Shown: in pieces, positions 18,009 to 26,950 of the stretch
Numbering within the stretch: the first letter of the stretch is position 1
Layout of the letters: each line of letters starts with the position of its first letter
DNA from: Pseudomonas fragi
GTDB taxonomy: Bacteria > Pseudomonadota > Gammaproteobacteria > Pseudomonadales > Pseudomonadaceae
Length of the DNA stretch: 64,000 bases
Reading direction: 5' to 3'
NCBI RefSeq assembly: GCF_900105835.1
Contig: NZ_LT629783.1
Location: forward strand, 682,001 to 746,000
The notes under the pieces: generated by a model
What the model was told of the DNA's origin: nothing
What the model saw: only the letters and a program-made list of their open reading frames with translations
Database searches by the model: none
Translations under genes and position numbers: made by a program

Positions 18009-18473
18009 ATGAAACCTGTTAAGTATCTGTTGTTGTCACTGCTGGGCATGAGCCTGCATGTTTCTGCGCAAACCGTAGTGGACGATGCCTGGGTGCGTGC
18101 CACCGTGGCCGGCCAGCCTTCGACCGGTGCCTTTATGCACATTACTTCGAGCACCGACAGCAAGCTGGTTGAAGTCCGCTCGCCGGTGGCCAGGACGGTG
18201 CAGATCCACGAGTCGAAAATGCAAAACGATGTGATGAGCATGAAGCCGGTGGCAGCGGTAGCGTTGCCTGCAGGCAAGAGCGTGGCCATCGAACCTGAGG
18301 GCTACCATGTGATGCTGATTGACCTGGTGAACCAGGTTAAAGCCGGTGATCAAGTGCCCTTGACCCTGATTGTTGAAGACAGCAAAGGGGTCAAGGAGCT
18401 GATTGAGGTCAAGGCCGAGGCGCGGGCACTCAACAGCATGCCGATGCACCACGACCATGGTGCGATGCACTGA
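18009..18473 (+). CDS. PCu(A)C periplasmic copper(I) chaperone
   Basis: Secreted 154-residue protein with an N-terminal signal ending near VSA/Q21. It fits the H-x10-M-x21-H-x-M copper motif exactly: H67, M78, H100, M102. The C terminus adds a histidine/methionine tail (MPMHHDHGAMH) that can also hold copper. PCuAC passes Cu(I) to SCO or directly to the oxidase CuA site; here it is in a two-gene unit behind SCO. Confidence 0.93.
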   Translation: MKPVKYLLLSLLGMSLHVSAQTVVDDAWVRATVAGQPSTGAFMHITSSTDSKLVEVRSPVARTVQIHESKMQNDVMSMKPVAAVALPAGKSVAIEPEGYHVMLIDLVNQVKAGDQVPLTLIVEDSKGVKELIEVKAEARALNSMPMHHDHGAMH

Positions 18474-18489
18474 AACACGGTTAAAAGCC

Positions 18490-18628
18490 TGTAGCCGCTG
18501 CCGAGGGACGAAGGCTGCGACCGGGTGCGTAGCGCCCGTGAACCCTGAGCACTCGGTGTACCGCACTGCCCGATCTTACGGGCGCTGCGCACCCGATCGC
18601 AGCCTCGCTTCGCTCCTCAGCGACTACA
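18490..18628. repeat. Long inverted repeat of a second REP class
   Basis: The left part (TGTAGCCGCTGCCGAGG...GGCTGCGA) is repeated in inverted order at the right (TCGCAGCCTCG...CAGCGACTACA), giving a 139-bp element with internal CGGGTGCGTAGCGCCCGTGA and its partner. It differs in sequence from the TGTGGGAGC class elsewhere in this window. It lies between the converging PCuAC and OprD genes and may stop transcription from both sides. Confidence 0.85.
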
Positions 18629-18648
18629 GTTTTATAGGCCGTTAATCA

Positions 18649-19992
18649 TCAAAACCGCCCCGTCAGCGGGTATTCGACCGCAAGGCGAATCTGGTCCGCA
18701 TCCAGTTCGGCCTGTGCAGTGTTGCCACGATGCACATTGTGTCGCAATGACATGATGGTGCCCTTGGCCACACCACTCTGCACCACATAGCGCGCTTCCA
18801 GATCCCGTTCCCAGTGTTTCCCGCCTTTGCCATAGCCCAGATACGCATAGCCGCCCCGCGGGTCAACGTGCGTACCGTCAATCTGGCTGCCTCGTACATA
18901 CGCAGCGCTGAACACCAGCCCCGGCATGCCCCAGGGGGTCATCGCCAGGTCGTAGCGCGCTTGCCATGATTGTTCGTTGGGGGCGTTGAAGTCAGACAAT
19001 TGCACCGCGTTGGTCAGGAAAATCGCGCCCCGCGTCACATAGTCAAATGGCGTGTCGCCATGCACTTTCTGATACCCCAGGCTGAAGCTGTGCGGGCCCT
19101 GGGCGTAGGTGCTCAACAAGCTCCAGGTGGTGTTGTCGATAGTGCCCGACAGCGCCTTGCCTTCATCGGTGGTGCGGTACAGGTTGAGGTTCAGCGACAG
19201 CGAGCGGTTTTCATCCAGCGCGTGGCTGAAGACGGCGCCCAGGTAATGCTGGTTCCAGGTGTTCTCGTAGCGCGAGGTGTAGAGGCTGGCGCTGAGGTTT
19301 TTGCTCGGGGTGTACACCAGCCCGGCCAGGTCGAATGCATCGCCCTTGGGGCCATTGGAATAATTGACCACGAACCCCTGGTCGTGGCTGCTGGCATTGC
19401 GGTCGGTGCTTTCGGTGAAATGCCCACCGACCATTTTCAGGGCGTTGAACTCGTTGCTGGTGAGGAACACCCCGGTGGCAGTCTCCGGCAGCAAGCGGCT
19501 GTCGGATGAACTGAACACCGGGGTCTTGACCCGTTGTTCGCCCCAGGACAGCACCGTATTGGACATCCGCAGCTTGAGGGCCGCGCCGCCGCGGCCGTAG
19601 TTGTCCTTGGGGTAGCCGTCGTTATCCAGGCCCAGCAGGCGAGCCTTGCCGGCGCGACCACCACCGCTGTCCAGCTTGAGGCCTATATAGGCATGGGCAT
19701 CCACCCCGACACCGATCAGGCCCTGGGTAAAACCGGACTGCAAGGTGCCCATCAGGCCGTAGGCCCATTCTTCGGCATAGCCATTGCGTTCGGCGCGTGG
19801 TTTGTATGCATTGCGAGCGCCGCTGTTGCTGGCGCCGTGGCGATACTCACGATTGTCGTAGACCGTACGGTTGACCAGGCTCCAGGTACTGTCTTCGATC
19901 AAGCCCTTGGCCTGCTCCTGGGCCGACTCCGCCAACGCCAGGGGGCTGGCGAGGGCGATCAGGATCGCGGAGCGCGTGCTTACGGCACTCAT
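18649..19992 (-). CDS. OprD-family outer-membrane porin
   Basis: A 447-residue porin with signal peptide (ALASPLALAES). OprD features: GLIEDSTWSLVNRTVYDNREYR at the mature N terminus, GFTQGLIGVGVDAHAYIGLKLD, RLLPETATGVFLTSNEF and alternating amphipathic strands to a C-terminal F. These channels take up small acids, peptides or amino acids. Its ATG overlaps the stop of the upstream pseudoazurin gene (ATGA), so the two are coupled and probably part of the cobalamin-riboswitch unit. Substrate unknown. Confidence 0.9.
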   Translation of the reverse strand: MSAVSTRSAILIALASPLALAESAQEQAKGLIEDSTWSLVNRTVYDNREYRHGASNSGARNAYKPRAERNGYAEEWAYGLMGTLQSGFTQGLIGVGVDAHAYIGLKLDSGGGRAGKARLLGLDNDGYPKDNYGRGGAALKLRMSNTVLSWGEQRVKTPVFSSSDSRLLPETATGVFLTSNEFNALKMVGGHFTESTDRNASSHDQGFVVNYSNGPKGDAFDLAGLVYTPSKNLSASLYTSRYENTWNQHYLGAVFSHALDENRSLSLNLNLYRTTDEGKALSGTIDNTTWSLLSTYAQGPHSFSLGYQKVHGDTPFDYVTRGAIFLTNAVQLSDFNAPNEQSWQARYDLAMTPWGMPGLVFSAAYVRGSQIDGTHVDPRGGYAYLGYGKGGKHWERDLEARYVVQSGVAKGTIMSLRHNVHRGNTAQAELDADQIRLAVEYPLTGRF

Positions 19993-20426
19993 TTCGCCAC
20001 CTGCTGTTGCAGTGCTGCATTCAAGCGGTCAAGTGCGCGTTTGGGCAGCGTGGCGGGCAGTACCGGGGGCTCGGCAGCAGGCTCGCCCACCTGGATCAGC
20101 ATGACCATGCCCATGGCCAGGTGCGGAGTACATTGAATGCCGTAGAGGCCGGGCACGCTGAAGGTTTGCTCCACCTCCTGATTGATCTTGCCCTTGAACG
20201 GTTGTGCGCCTTCAGGCAGCAGCCCGGGCAGGGTCGCAGCATTGTGGCCGCTTTGCGTGGGGATGAACTTGACCGTGTCACCGGGGGCAATCCGCAGGTA
20301 ATCCGGTTCATAGACCATTCCCGCATTGGCGCTGCGGGTGAGCATTTTGACTTCGTGGGTTTGTGCCAGTGCCGAGGTGCAGAGCAGGGCAGTGGTCAGT
20401 AGCAGTGTCAGGGATGAAATACGCAT
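19989..20426 (-). CDS. Pseudoazurin-type cupredoxin
   Basis: Periplasmic blue-copper electron carrier, 145 residues, signal peptide ending at ALA/Q22. Type-1 copper ligands are readable: H61 in SGHNA, C99 and H102 in QCTPHLAMGM, and M107. The start ATG at 20426 has AAGAGAA upstream. Pseudoazurins donate electrons to nitrite or nitrous-oxide reductases in denitrifiers; no such reductase is in the window. A C-terminal extension after about residue 115 is longer than in classical pseudoazurin. The gene starts 22 bp after btuD and overlaps the porin gene. Confidence 0.88.
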   Translation of the reverse strand: MRISSLTLLLTTALLCTSALAQTHEVKMLTRSANAGMVYEPDYLRIAPGDTVKFIPTQSGHNAATLPGLLPEGAQPFKGKINQEVEQTFSVPGLYGIQCTPHLAMGMVMLIQVGEPAAEPPVLPATLPKRALDRLNAALQQQVAK

Positions 20427-20448
20427 GTTGGGTTCTCTTAAATAGTGT

Positions 20449-21210
20449 TCAAACGCGCATGCGCAGGATCTGCGCGCCGTCAAAAGGGTCAGTCAGGTAG
20501 TGCGCCTGTACCCCGAATGTGGCCTGCAGCCGTTGCGGGGTCAGGACTTCAAGGGGTTTGCCAAGCGCCATCAGGCGGCCCCGCTCAAGAATTGCCAGGC
20601 GATCACAGCTCAAGGCCTGGTTGAGATCGTGCAGGGCAATCAGGGTGGTCACGGGCAGGGCCTGTACGGTTTTTAAAATGCTCAGCTGATGCTGGATGTC
20701 CAGGTGATTGGTGGGTTCATCCAGCAACAGTATTTGCGGGCGCTGCGCCAGGGCCCGGGCGATATGCACGCGTTGGCGCTCACCCCCCGACAGCCCGCGC
20801 CAGCTGCGGTCGCGCAGGTGAGTGGCATCCACATCGGCCAGTGCCTGCTCGACGATGGCTGTGTCCTTGGCCGACCACGGGCTTAGCGCCGACAGCCAGG
20901 GTGTCCGGCCCAGGGCAACAGCATCGAACACGCCAATGGCGTCATGGGTGTCGGCATGCTGTTCGACCACCGCCAGTGTTTGCGCAATAGTGCGCTGGCT
21001 TATTTTGCGCAGCGCCTGGTCGTGCAGTAACACCAGGCCCTCGCCGGGCACCCGCAAGTTGGCCAGCAACTTGAGCAATGTGGACTTGCCCGAGCCATTG
21101 GGTCCGACAATCCCCAGGGTCTCGCCGCGCTGCACGCTGAGGGTGATGCCTTGCAACAGGTTTGCATCACCCACGCGGTAACCCAGATCGCTACAGCTAA
21201 GTACCGTCAT
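20449..21210 (-). CDS. btuD: Cobalamin-type ABC transporter ATPase
   Basis: FecE/BtuD-type ATP-binding subunit of 253 residues. The Walker A GPNGSGKST is at 36-44, the signature [15 protein letters not shown] near 139, Walker B ILLLDEPTNHLD near 160 and the H-loop LIALHDLNQAL. It powers import through the permease encoded immediately upstream, with a 4-bp ATGA overlap. The vitamin B12 assignment rests on the upstream riboswitch; FecE and FepC sequences look alike. Confidence 0.85.
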   Translation of the reverse strand: MTVLSCSDLGYRVGDANLLQGITLSVQRGETLGIVGPNGSGKSTLLKLLANLRVPGEGLVLLHDQALRKISQRTIAQTLAVVEQHADTHDAIGVFDAVALGRTPWLSALSPWSAKDTAIVEQALADVDATHLRDRSWRGLSGGERQRVHIARALAQRPQILLLDEPTNHLDIQHQLSILKTVQALPVTTLIALHDLNQALSCDRLAILERGRLMALGKPLEVLTPQRLQATFGVQAHYLTDPFDGAQILRMRV

Positions 21211-22223
21211 CGTGCATGTCTCCTGCCGATCAGGATCAGTGCAAATACCGGCGCGCCCACCAGGGCGGTGACCACGCCGACAGGAATCACCTGGCCTTTT
21301 ATCAGGGTGCGCGACAGTACATCGGCGGCGATCAGGAACAACGCCCCGCCCAGTGCGCTGGCGGGCAACAGGCGACCATGCCCGGTACCTGCCAGCAAAC
21401 GCACGGCGTGGGGTATGACCAGCCCGACAAAGCCGATGGAGCCGACAATCGACACCATCACCGCCGTGACCAGCGCCGCACAACTGATCAGCAACAGCTG
21501 TACCCGGCGCACCGGGATGCCCAGTGACGCCGCCGAGTCCGCACCAAAGGTGAAGGCATCCAGCGCCCGCCGATGCCACAGGCACACGGCCAGCCCCGCC
21601 ACGGCCACGGGAACCGCCAGCCACACTGCAGGCCAGCGCACGCCACTGAGGTTGCCGAGCAACCAGAACATGATCCCGCGGGCCTGCTCGGAGCTGGCCG
21701 ACTTGGTGATCAGGAAGGCCGTGATTGCGTTGAACAACTGCGAGCCAGCGATGCCTGCCAGGATGATCTGGGCACTGGCGCCGGTGGGCCCGCTGGCGCG
21801 TGCCAGCAAAATAACCAGGGCGAAGGCGCAAATCGCTCCGGCAAAGGCCCCGGCCGAGAGTGATACCGCCCCCGCGCCCAACCCCAGCACCGCCACCAGC
21901 ACGGCACCGGTCGAAGCACCGGCGGATATCCCCAACAGGTAAGGGTCGGCCAGCGGGTTGCGCAGCAACGACTGCAACACCACGCCACAGGTGGCCAGCC
22001 CCGCACCGCAGGCAGCAGCCACCAGGGCTCGGGTCAGGCGGTAGCTCCAGACAATCCCTTCGTCGATCGGGTCCAGCACATGCCCGGCGGCCCACAGCTT
22101 GTTGGCCAGAACCTGCAGCACGACCCCGGGTGCGATCGGAGTTTCACCGATGGCCACTCCGGCGAGCACTGCCAGTAACAGTGCAACACAGGCTGCCAAG
22201 GCCAGTAGCGAGCGTGCAGTCAT
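21207..22223 (-). CDS. btuC: Cobalamin-type ABC permease (FecCD family)
   Basis: Inner-membrane permease of 338 residues with about ten helices. Family signatures include WSYRLTRALVAAACGAGLATCGVVLQSLLRNPLADPYLLG (around 55-95) and GSIGFVGLVIPHAVRLLAG near 265, the loop that contacts the ATPase. It overlaps the genes on both sides by 4 bp. The riboswitch ahead of the operon indicates cobalamin or a related corrinoid as cargo. Confidence 0.86.
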   Translation of the reverse strand: MTARSLLALAACVALLLAVLAGVAIGETPIAPGVVLQVLANKLWAAGHVLDPIDEGIVWSYRLTRALVAAACGAGLATCGVVLQSLLRNPLADPYLLGISAGASTGAVLVAVLGLGAGAVSLSAGAFAGAICAFALVILLARASGPTGASAQIILAGIAGSQLFNAITAFLITKSASSEQARGIMFWLLGNLSGVRWPAVWLAVPVAVAGLAVCLWHRRALDAFTFGADSAASLGIPVRRVQLLLISCAALVTAVMVSIVGSIGFVGLVIPHAVRLLAGTGHGRLLPASALGGALFLIAADVLSRTLIKGQVIPVGVVTALVGAPVFALILIGRRHAR

Positions 22224-23233
22224 TTAGGCAGGTCGTGTTGGCGGATGGCAGTGGCGAGTGTTTCGATCCCGTCGAACAGACGCAGGCTGGCCTGCATCGC
22301 ATGGGCATCGAGGACGATGATGCGGTTGTTTTTTACGGCATCCATAGTGCGGGTTACCGGGTCGGTGCGCAGGAATTCGAGTTTTTTCTCGACGTCATCC
22401 GCCGGGAAACGTCGGCGGTCCATACGCGCGATCACCAGAAACGTCGGGTTGGCCTTGGCCAGGGTTTCCCAGCCAACAGTTGGCCATTCCTCATCGGACT
22501 CCACGACATTACGTACACCAAGGGTGTTGAGCATAAAGTCGGGGATGCCTTTGCGCCCGGCAACATAGGGGTCGATATCCATGTCCGCACTGGAGAACCA
22601 GAACAATGCGCTGGTGGAACTCAGGTCCTTGCCCTTGAGTGAGGCGATGGATTTTTCCAGGCTGGCCTTGAGCTGATTGTTGAGTTGTTCGCCGCGCTGC
22701 TGCACATCGAAGATCTCGGCCAGCTGGCTGATGCTCTTGTAGACGCTGTCTATGCTGAACGGCTGCAGGCGTGTGCCGTCGGCCCCGACCAGGTTGTCCT
22801 TGCCTTCGCAATCCGAAGGCATCAGGTAGGTGGGGATGTTCAGTTCGTGAAACTGCTCACGGGTACCCACAACCCCCTGCGGCCCCACCATCCACTCCAG
22901 TTGCACGGCCACCAGCTCCGGGCGCTTGGCAATGACGGCTTCAAAGCTCGGGTCGTTGTCGGCCAGGCGTTCAACCTTGTCGTTCTGTGCCTGGTATTGC
23001 ACGGGGACATCGTTGAACCACAGCGAAGTGCCCACCAGCCTGTCGCCCAGCCCCAGGGCATAGAACATTTCGGTGCCGGCCTGGCCGATGGTTACCGCGC
23101 TTTTCGGGGCATGTTGAAATGTCAGCGGGCTGGCGCAGTTCTGCAGGGTCAGGGGGTAGTGTGTGGGGGCGGCATGGGCCAGTGCCGGCAACGCCAGGGT
23201 GGTGATGAGGGTAACAACACGGTGCAACAGCAT
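22220..23233 (-). CDS. btuF: Periplasmic corrinoid-binding protein (BtuF-like)
   Basis: Class III solute-binding protein of 337 residues with a signal peptide ending LAHA/A. It has the TroA/BtuF fold features GQAGTEMFYALGLGDRLVGTS near 47-67 and RPELVAVQLEW. The start ATG at 23233 follows GGAG eight bases upstream. First gene of the unit below the cobalamin riboswitch, delivering substrate to the permease. The sequence also resembles iron-complex binding proteins, so the cargo is assigned from regulation more than from residues. Confidence 0.82.
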   Translation of the reverse strand: MLLHRVVTLITTLALPALAHAAPTHYPLTLQNCASPLTFQHAPKSAVTIGQAGTEMFYALGLGDRLVGTSLWFNDVPVQYQAQNDKVERLADNDPSFEAVIAKRPELVAVQLEWMVGPQGVVGTREQFHELNIPTYLMPSDCEGKDNLVGADGTRLQPFSIDSVYKSISQLAEIFDVQQRGEQLNNQLKASLEKSIASLKGKDLSSTSALFWFSSADMDIDPYVAGRKGIPDFMLNTLGVRNVVESDEEWPTVGWETLAKANPTFLVIARMDRRRFPADDVEKKLEFLRTDPVTRTMDAVKNNRIIVLDAHAMQASLRLFDGIETLATAIRQHDLPK

Positions 23234-23344
23234 GGTGCAATCTCCATTTGATCGTACACGGGGCACAGGTGCACGGTCGGGAATGCATCATCGGGTACTG
23301 CTGCAGCAACAGTACTAAGCAGGATGCCTCCCCGGACACCCCGC

Positions 23345-23535
23345 CGGTTAGTTTTTGGACTTTGCCGGCAGGTCTCCTGACTGATGGGTCATCGCCTGCA
23401 CCAGCCTTCCCGGGGGGCTCCCAGTGGCAATTTTGGTGCAGGCTCGTCATCTACAGTTGCGGGGGCAGTTCCGTTGGGTGCTGTAACAGCACTGCGGATT
23501 CCCTTTTAACCCCCCGCGTGGGGGGACCGGCGGCG
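23345..23535 (-). promoter_or_regulatory. Cobalamin (adenosylcobalamin) riboswitch
   Basis: On the minus strand the leader of btuF has, in order, AAAAGGGAA, a stem-loop around CAGTGCTGTTACAGCACC, CTGCCCCCGCAACTGT, GCCACTGGGAGCC, GGGAAGGC and the B12 box AGTCAGGAGACCTGCC (23367-23382). This is the standard cobalamin aptamer order. About 110 bp separate it from the btuF start, room for an expression platform that hides the ribosome site or ends transcription when B12 is abundant. Confidence 0.93.
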
Positions 23536-23578
23536 GGATGATAATCGATCTTGTTTGCTAATGGGGCCGCCGTCAGAA

Positions 23579-24736
23579 TCAGAAATACTTAAGCCAGGTG
23601 ATATCCCGGCGTCGGGCTTTCAGGTTGGCGAACCAGCGAACCGGCAAGTACAGCGAAATGGCCAGCAGCACTGCCGTTAGCCACACCGCACCGATGCTGT
23701 CGAAGCCGAAATAGGTGGTCTGATTCAGGCCAAACAGGGCGACGCAGGCCAGGTACAGTACTTTGAGTGCATACAGATGCAACAAATAGAAAAACATCGG
23801 CGCCGCGCCAAATACGGCGAGTGTGCTGATCCACTTGCGTTGTTGTACCCGCTCAAAAGCCAGTAGCAGCAACAGGCCCACGCCCAGGGTCAGGGTCAGA
23901 AACAGCAGGGAAGGCGGGTACTTGGTGATATTGAAAAAGCTCATCAAGGTTTGTGTGGTATCGGCATGGCTGGCCCAGGGCGCCTCGCCGTAACCGTTGA
24001 GCAAACGCAGCGCAACAAAGCCGAGCAGGGCACCGCTGCCTGCCAGCAATAAATAACGCTGGCGCAAGGCCGCCGGAGCGGAGCGGGCAAACCAGGGCCC
24101 CAGGCAATAGCCCAGTGCGATAACGCCGATCCACGGCAACACCGGGTAGGAGGTGCGCATGCGCAAGCTGTCACCCACTTCAATCCAGCCGCGATCATGC
24201 AAAATCGCCCAGGGCACATGCATCACTGACCCCCGGGCAAAATGCAGGGTGTCGAGCAGGTTGTGCCCGGCGATGATCACCAGGCCGAGTACCAGCAGTA
24301 CCGGGCGCGGCAGCCACACCAGGGCAGCAAGGGCGATCATGCTGACGCCAATGGCCCAGATCACCTGCATGTAGATCACCGACGGCGGCAACTGGAAAGT
24401 CCAGGCAAAGTTGACCAGGGTGAATTCCAGCACCACCAGAAACAGCCCGCGCTTGAACAGGAACGCCGAGACATCGCGTTTGCCCTGATACTTTTCGCCA
24501 TACAGATAAGCCGACAGGCCAGTGAGCAATACAAACACCGGCGCGCACAGGTGGGCCAAGGTACGGCTGAAAAACAGGGCAGGGTCGGTGATCTCGATAT
24601 TCATCGGGTCAGCCACCTGGCGGTGCAGGAAAAACGTTTCGCGCACGTGGTCCAGCAGCATAAACAGGATAACCAGCCCGCGCAGGGCATCGATGGACAG
24701 CAGGCGCTGGTGTGAGGGAGGGGCAGTGGCAGTCAT
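23579..24736 (-). CDS. HGSNAT/DUF1624-like integral membrane protein
   Basis: Polytopic protein of 385 residues, about ten helices. The N terminus RLLSIDALRGLVILFMLLDHVRETFFLH is the hallmark of the heparan-alpha-glucosaminide N-acetyltransferase/DUF1624 group, with the conserved histidine in LDHVRE. FAHLCAPVFVLLTGLSAYLYG-like helices follow (TLAHLCAPVFVLLTGL). Such proteins may transfer acyl groups across the membrane; the substrate is unknown. A strong palindrome lies 18 bp before the start. Confidence 0.8.
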   Translation of the reverse strand: MTATAPPSHQRLLSIDALRGLVILFMLLDHVRETFFLHRQVADPMNIEITDPALFFSRTLAHLCAPVFVLLTGLSAYLYGEKYQGKRDVSAFLFKRGLFLVVLEFTLVNFAWTFQLPPSVIYMQVIWAIGVSMIALAALVWLPRPVLLVLGLVIIAGHNLLDTLHFARGSVMHVPWAILHDRGWIEVGDSLRMRTSYPVLPWIGVIALGYCLGPWFARSAPAALRQRYLLLAGSGALLGFVALRLLNGYGEAPWASHADTTQTLMSFFNITKYPPSLLFLTLTLGVGLLLLLAFERVQQRKWISTLAVFGAAPMFFYLLHLYALKVLYLACVALFGLNQTTYFGFDSIGAVWLTAVLLAISLYLPVRWFANLKARRRDITWLKYF

Positions 24737-24754
24737 TGAGGGATCGCTGGCAAG

Positions 24755-24790
24755 GGAATGTTATATAGTATTGATACTGTATAACATTCC
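24755..24790. promoter_or_regulatory. 36-bp near-perfect palindrome (operator candidate)
   Basis: Arms GGAATGTTATATAGTAT (24755-24771) and ATACTGTATAACATTCC (24774-24790) pair over 17 bp with one mismatch and a TG centre. It lies just upstream of the DUF1624-like gene and after the end of the MFS gene. The AT-rich ATAC...GTAT core is like operators of GntR-type regulators. No T-run follows, so a terminator is less likely. Confidence 0.65.
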
Positions 24791-24841
24791 TCTTTGCCCT
24801 GTCATCCCTTCGAGAAACATTCGCAAATGTCGGCGGGGTGT

Positions 24842-26140
24842 CTAGTGCCGCACTTTCACCCATGCCATCAGCAGTGCTGAAGACAGCACCCCGGCGGTCA
24901 TAAAGATATAGGCTGCGCCCGGATTGCCGGTCAGACCGATCAGATAGCCCACGATCCACGAACCGACAAAAGCCCCCAGCGCACCGCAGGCGTTGATCAG
25001 GCCGATGGCGCCGCCAAACACGTTGGCCGGCAAAATCTCCGGGATCAGCGCGAAAAACGGCCCGTAGGGTGCGTACAACGCGCCCCCTGCCAGGGTCAGC
25101 AGGGCGAACGACAGCCAGAAGTGCGAAGACCCCAGCAGGTACGAGCAAAAGAACGCCAGAGCCCCCAGTGCCAGCAGCGGCCATACAAAATGCTTGCGCT
25201 GCTGGGTCTTGTCGGAGGCCCATGACACCACCAGCATGGCTGCCACCGCCGCCACATAAGGCACCGCACTCAACCAGCCAACGGTGACGATATCCGCAGC
25301 GGCCGCCTGTTTGATAATGCTCGGCAGCCACATGATAAAACCGTACACGCCGATGCTCCACAGCGCATGCACGCAGCACAACTGCACCACCACCGGGCTG
25401 GTGAAGGCCTGGCGGTAATTGCGCACCTGCTTCATGCCTTTCTGTTCATCGGCCAGGGTGGCAGCTAGCCGGGCTTTTTCCTGTGCGCTCAGCCAGTTGA
25501 CCTGCTCGGGCTTGTCCCGCGCCATGCGCCACCAGACGAAGGCCCAGAGCACCGCCGGCGCGCCTTCAATAACAAACATCTCGCGCCAGCCCCAGGCCTG
25601 GATCAGGTAGCCGGACACCACCGACATCCACAGCACGGTCACCGGGTTGCCCAGCACCAGAAAGGTATTGGCCCGCGAACGCTCTTTGCGGGTGAACCAG
25701 TTGCTGATAAAGATCAGCATGGCCGGCATCACGGCCGCCTCGACAATCCCCAGCGACACGCGGATAACCATCAGCATCGGGATATTGGTCACCAACCCTG
25801 TGGCCATGGCGCAAAAGCCCCACAGGATCAGGCTCCAGAACACCAGTTTGCGCACGCTGTACTTCTGCGCGTAGATCGCCCCCGGGACCTGGAAGAAAAA
25901 GTAGCCCAGGAAAAACAGCGCGCCGATCAGCGAGGACATGCCCTTGGTAATACCCAGGTCCTGCTCGATGCCCGCCGCACTGGCGAAGCCGTAGTTGGCC
26001 CGGTCGAGGTAGGCGAGGCTGTAGGTAATGAAAATCAGCGGGATCAGGTACAGCCAGCGCTTGGTCGCGAAGCCCTTGCCCGTTGCTTGTGCGCTGCCAG
26101 GGTCGAGTGCCGGCAGGGCCTGTTCGTTAAGGTTGCTCAT
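24842..26140 (-). CDS. MFS transporter for a sugar acid (KguT-like, ACS family)
   Basis: Twelve-helix permease of 432 residues. FITYSLAYLDRANYGFASAAG and LGITKGMSSLIGALFFLGYFFFQVPGAIYAQK, plus SRANTFLVLGNPVTVLWMSVVSGYLIQAWGWREMF, closely match the 2-ketogluconate carrier KguT of Pseudomonas as I remember it. It starts 36 bp after a gluconate-5-dehydrogenase-like SDR gene and is likely co-transcribed with it. A hexonate or ketohexonate is therefore the probable substrate. Confidence 0.85.
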   Translation of the reverse strand: MSNLNEQALPALDPGSAQATGKGFATKRWLYLIPLIFITYSLAYLDRANYGFASAAGIEQDLGITKGMSSLIGALFFLGYFFFQVPGAIYAQKYSVRKLVFWSLILWGFCAMATGLVTNIPMLMVIRVSLGIVEAAVMPAMLIFISNWFTRKERSRANTFLVLGNPVTVLWMSVVSGYLIQAWGWREMFVIEGAPAVLWAFVWWRMARDKPEQVNWLSAQEKARLAATLADEQKGMKQVRNYRQAFTSPVVVQLCCVHALWSIGVYGFIMWLPSIIKQAAAADIVTVGWLSAVPYVAAVAAMLVVSWASDKTQQRKHFVWPLLALGALAFFCSYLLGSSHFWLSFALLTLAGGALYAPYGPFFALIPEILPANVFGGAIGLINACGALGAFVGSWIVGYLIGLTGNPGAAYIFMTAGVLSSALLMAWVKVRH

Positions 26141-26176
26141 GGGTGTTCCTTGTTATTGTTTTTTTGCCGGTGCGGG

Positions 26177-26950
26177 TCAAACAACGCTGGTCAGGCCTCC
26201 GTCCACAAACAGGGTTTGACCGTTGATAAAGTCAGAGGCAGGGGAGGCCAGAAACACAGCTGCGCCGCACAGTTCGTCAACCCGCCCCCAGCGACCTGCC
26301 GGCGTGCGTTTGCACAGCCACTCGGAAAACTCCTGGTTATCGACCAGGGCGCGGTTCATTTCGGTGGCGAAATAGCCGGGAGCCAGGCCATTGGCTTGAA
26401 TACCGTGGCGGGCCCATTCGGCGCACATGCCCTTGGTAAGCATCTTTACCGCCCCTTTGGAGGCGGCATAAGGGGCGATGGTGGGGCGTGCCAGCTGGCT
26501 TTGCACCGAGCAGATATTAATGATCTTGCCGCGACCACGGGCGATCATGTGCCGCGCCACGGCCTGGGACACATGGAAGACCCCGTCCAGGTTGGTGCGC
26601 ATCACATCGTGCCAGTCGCTGGCGCTGAAGTCCTCCAGCGGCGCGCGGCGCTGAATACCGGCGTTGTTGACCAGAATATCGATGGCACCGATATCGGCCT
26701 CGAACCTGTTGATCGCAGCCAGCAATTGTTCGCGGTCGGTGACATCGAAGGCCACGGATTCAGCCTTCAGGCCTTCATCGCGCAATTGAGCGGCAACCGC
26801 CAGGGATTTTTCGATATTGCGAGTGTTGATCACCACGGTAGCGCCCGCAGCGCCCAGTCCACGGGCCAGCTCCAGCCCGATACCCTGGCCTGAACCGGTA
26901 ATCAGGGCACGGCGACCCTCCAGCTGAAAGCTGCTGATATTGAATGACAT
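26177..26950 (-). CDS. SDR oxidoreductase, gluconate 5-dehydrogenase (IdnO)-like
   Basis: Short-chain dehydrogenase of 257 residues. Cofactor motif TGSGQGIG at about 17-24, NNAGIQ near 93, catalytic S in INICSVQSQ, and Y-x3-K in YAASKGAVK; the C terminus INGQTLFVDGGLTSVV is classical. The ATG at 26950 follows GGAG; a GTG four codons upstream is less likely. IdnO-type enzymes interconvert gluconate and 5-ketogluconate with NAD(P)H. Its pairing with a KguT-like carrier supports ketogluconate use. Confidence 0.85.
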   Translation of the reverse strand: MSFNISSFQLEGRRALITGSGQGIGLELARGLGAAGATVVINTRNIEKSLAVAAQLRDEGLKAESVAFDVTDREQLLAAINRFEADIGAIDILVNNAGIQRRAPLEDFSASDWHDVMRTNLDGVFHVSQAVARHMIARGRGKIINICSVQSQLARPTIAPYAASKGAVKMLTKGMCAEWARHGIQANGLAPGYFATEMNRALVDNQEFSEWLCKRTPAGRWGRVDELCGAAVFLASPASDFINGQTLFVDGGLTSVV

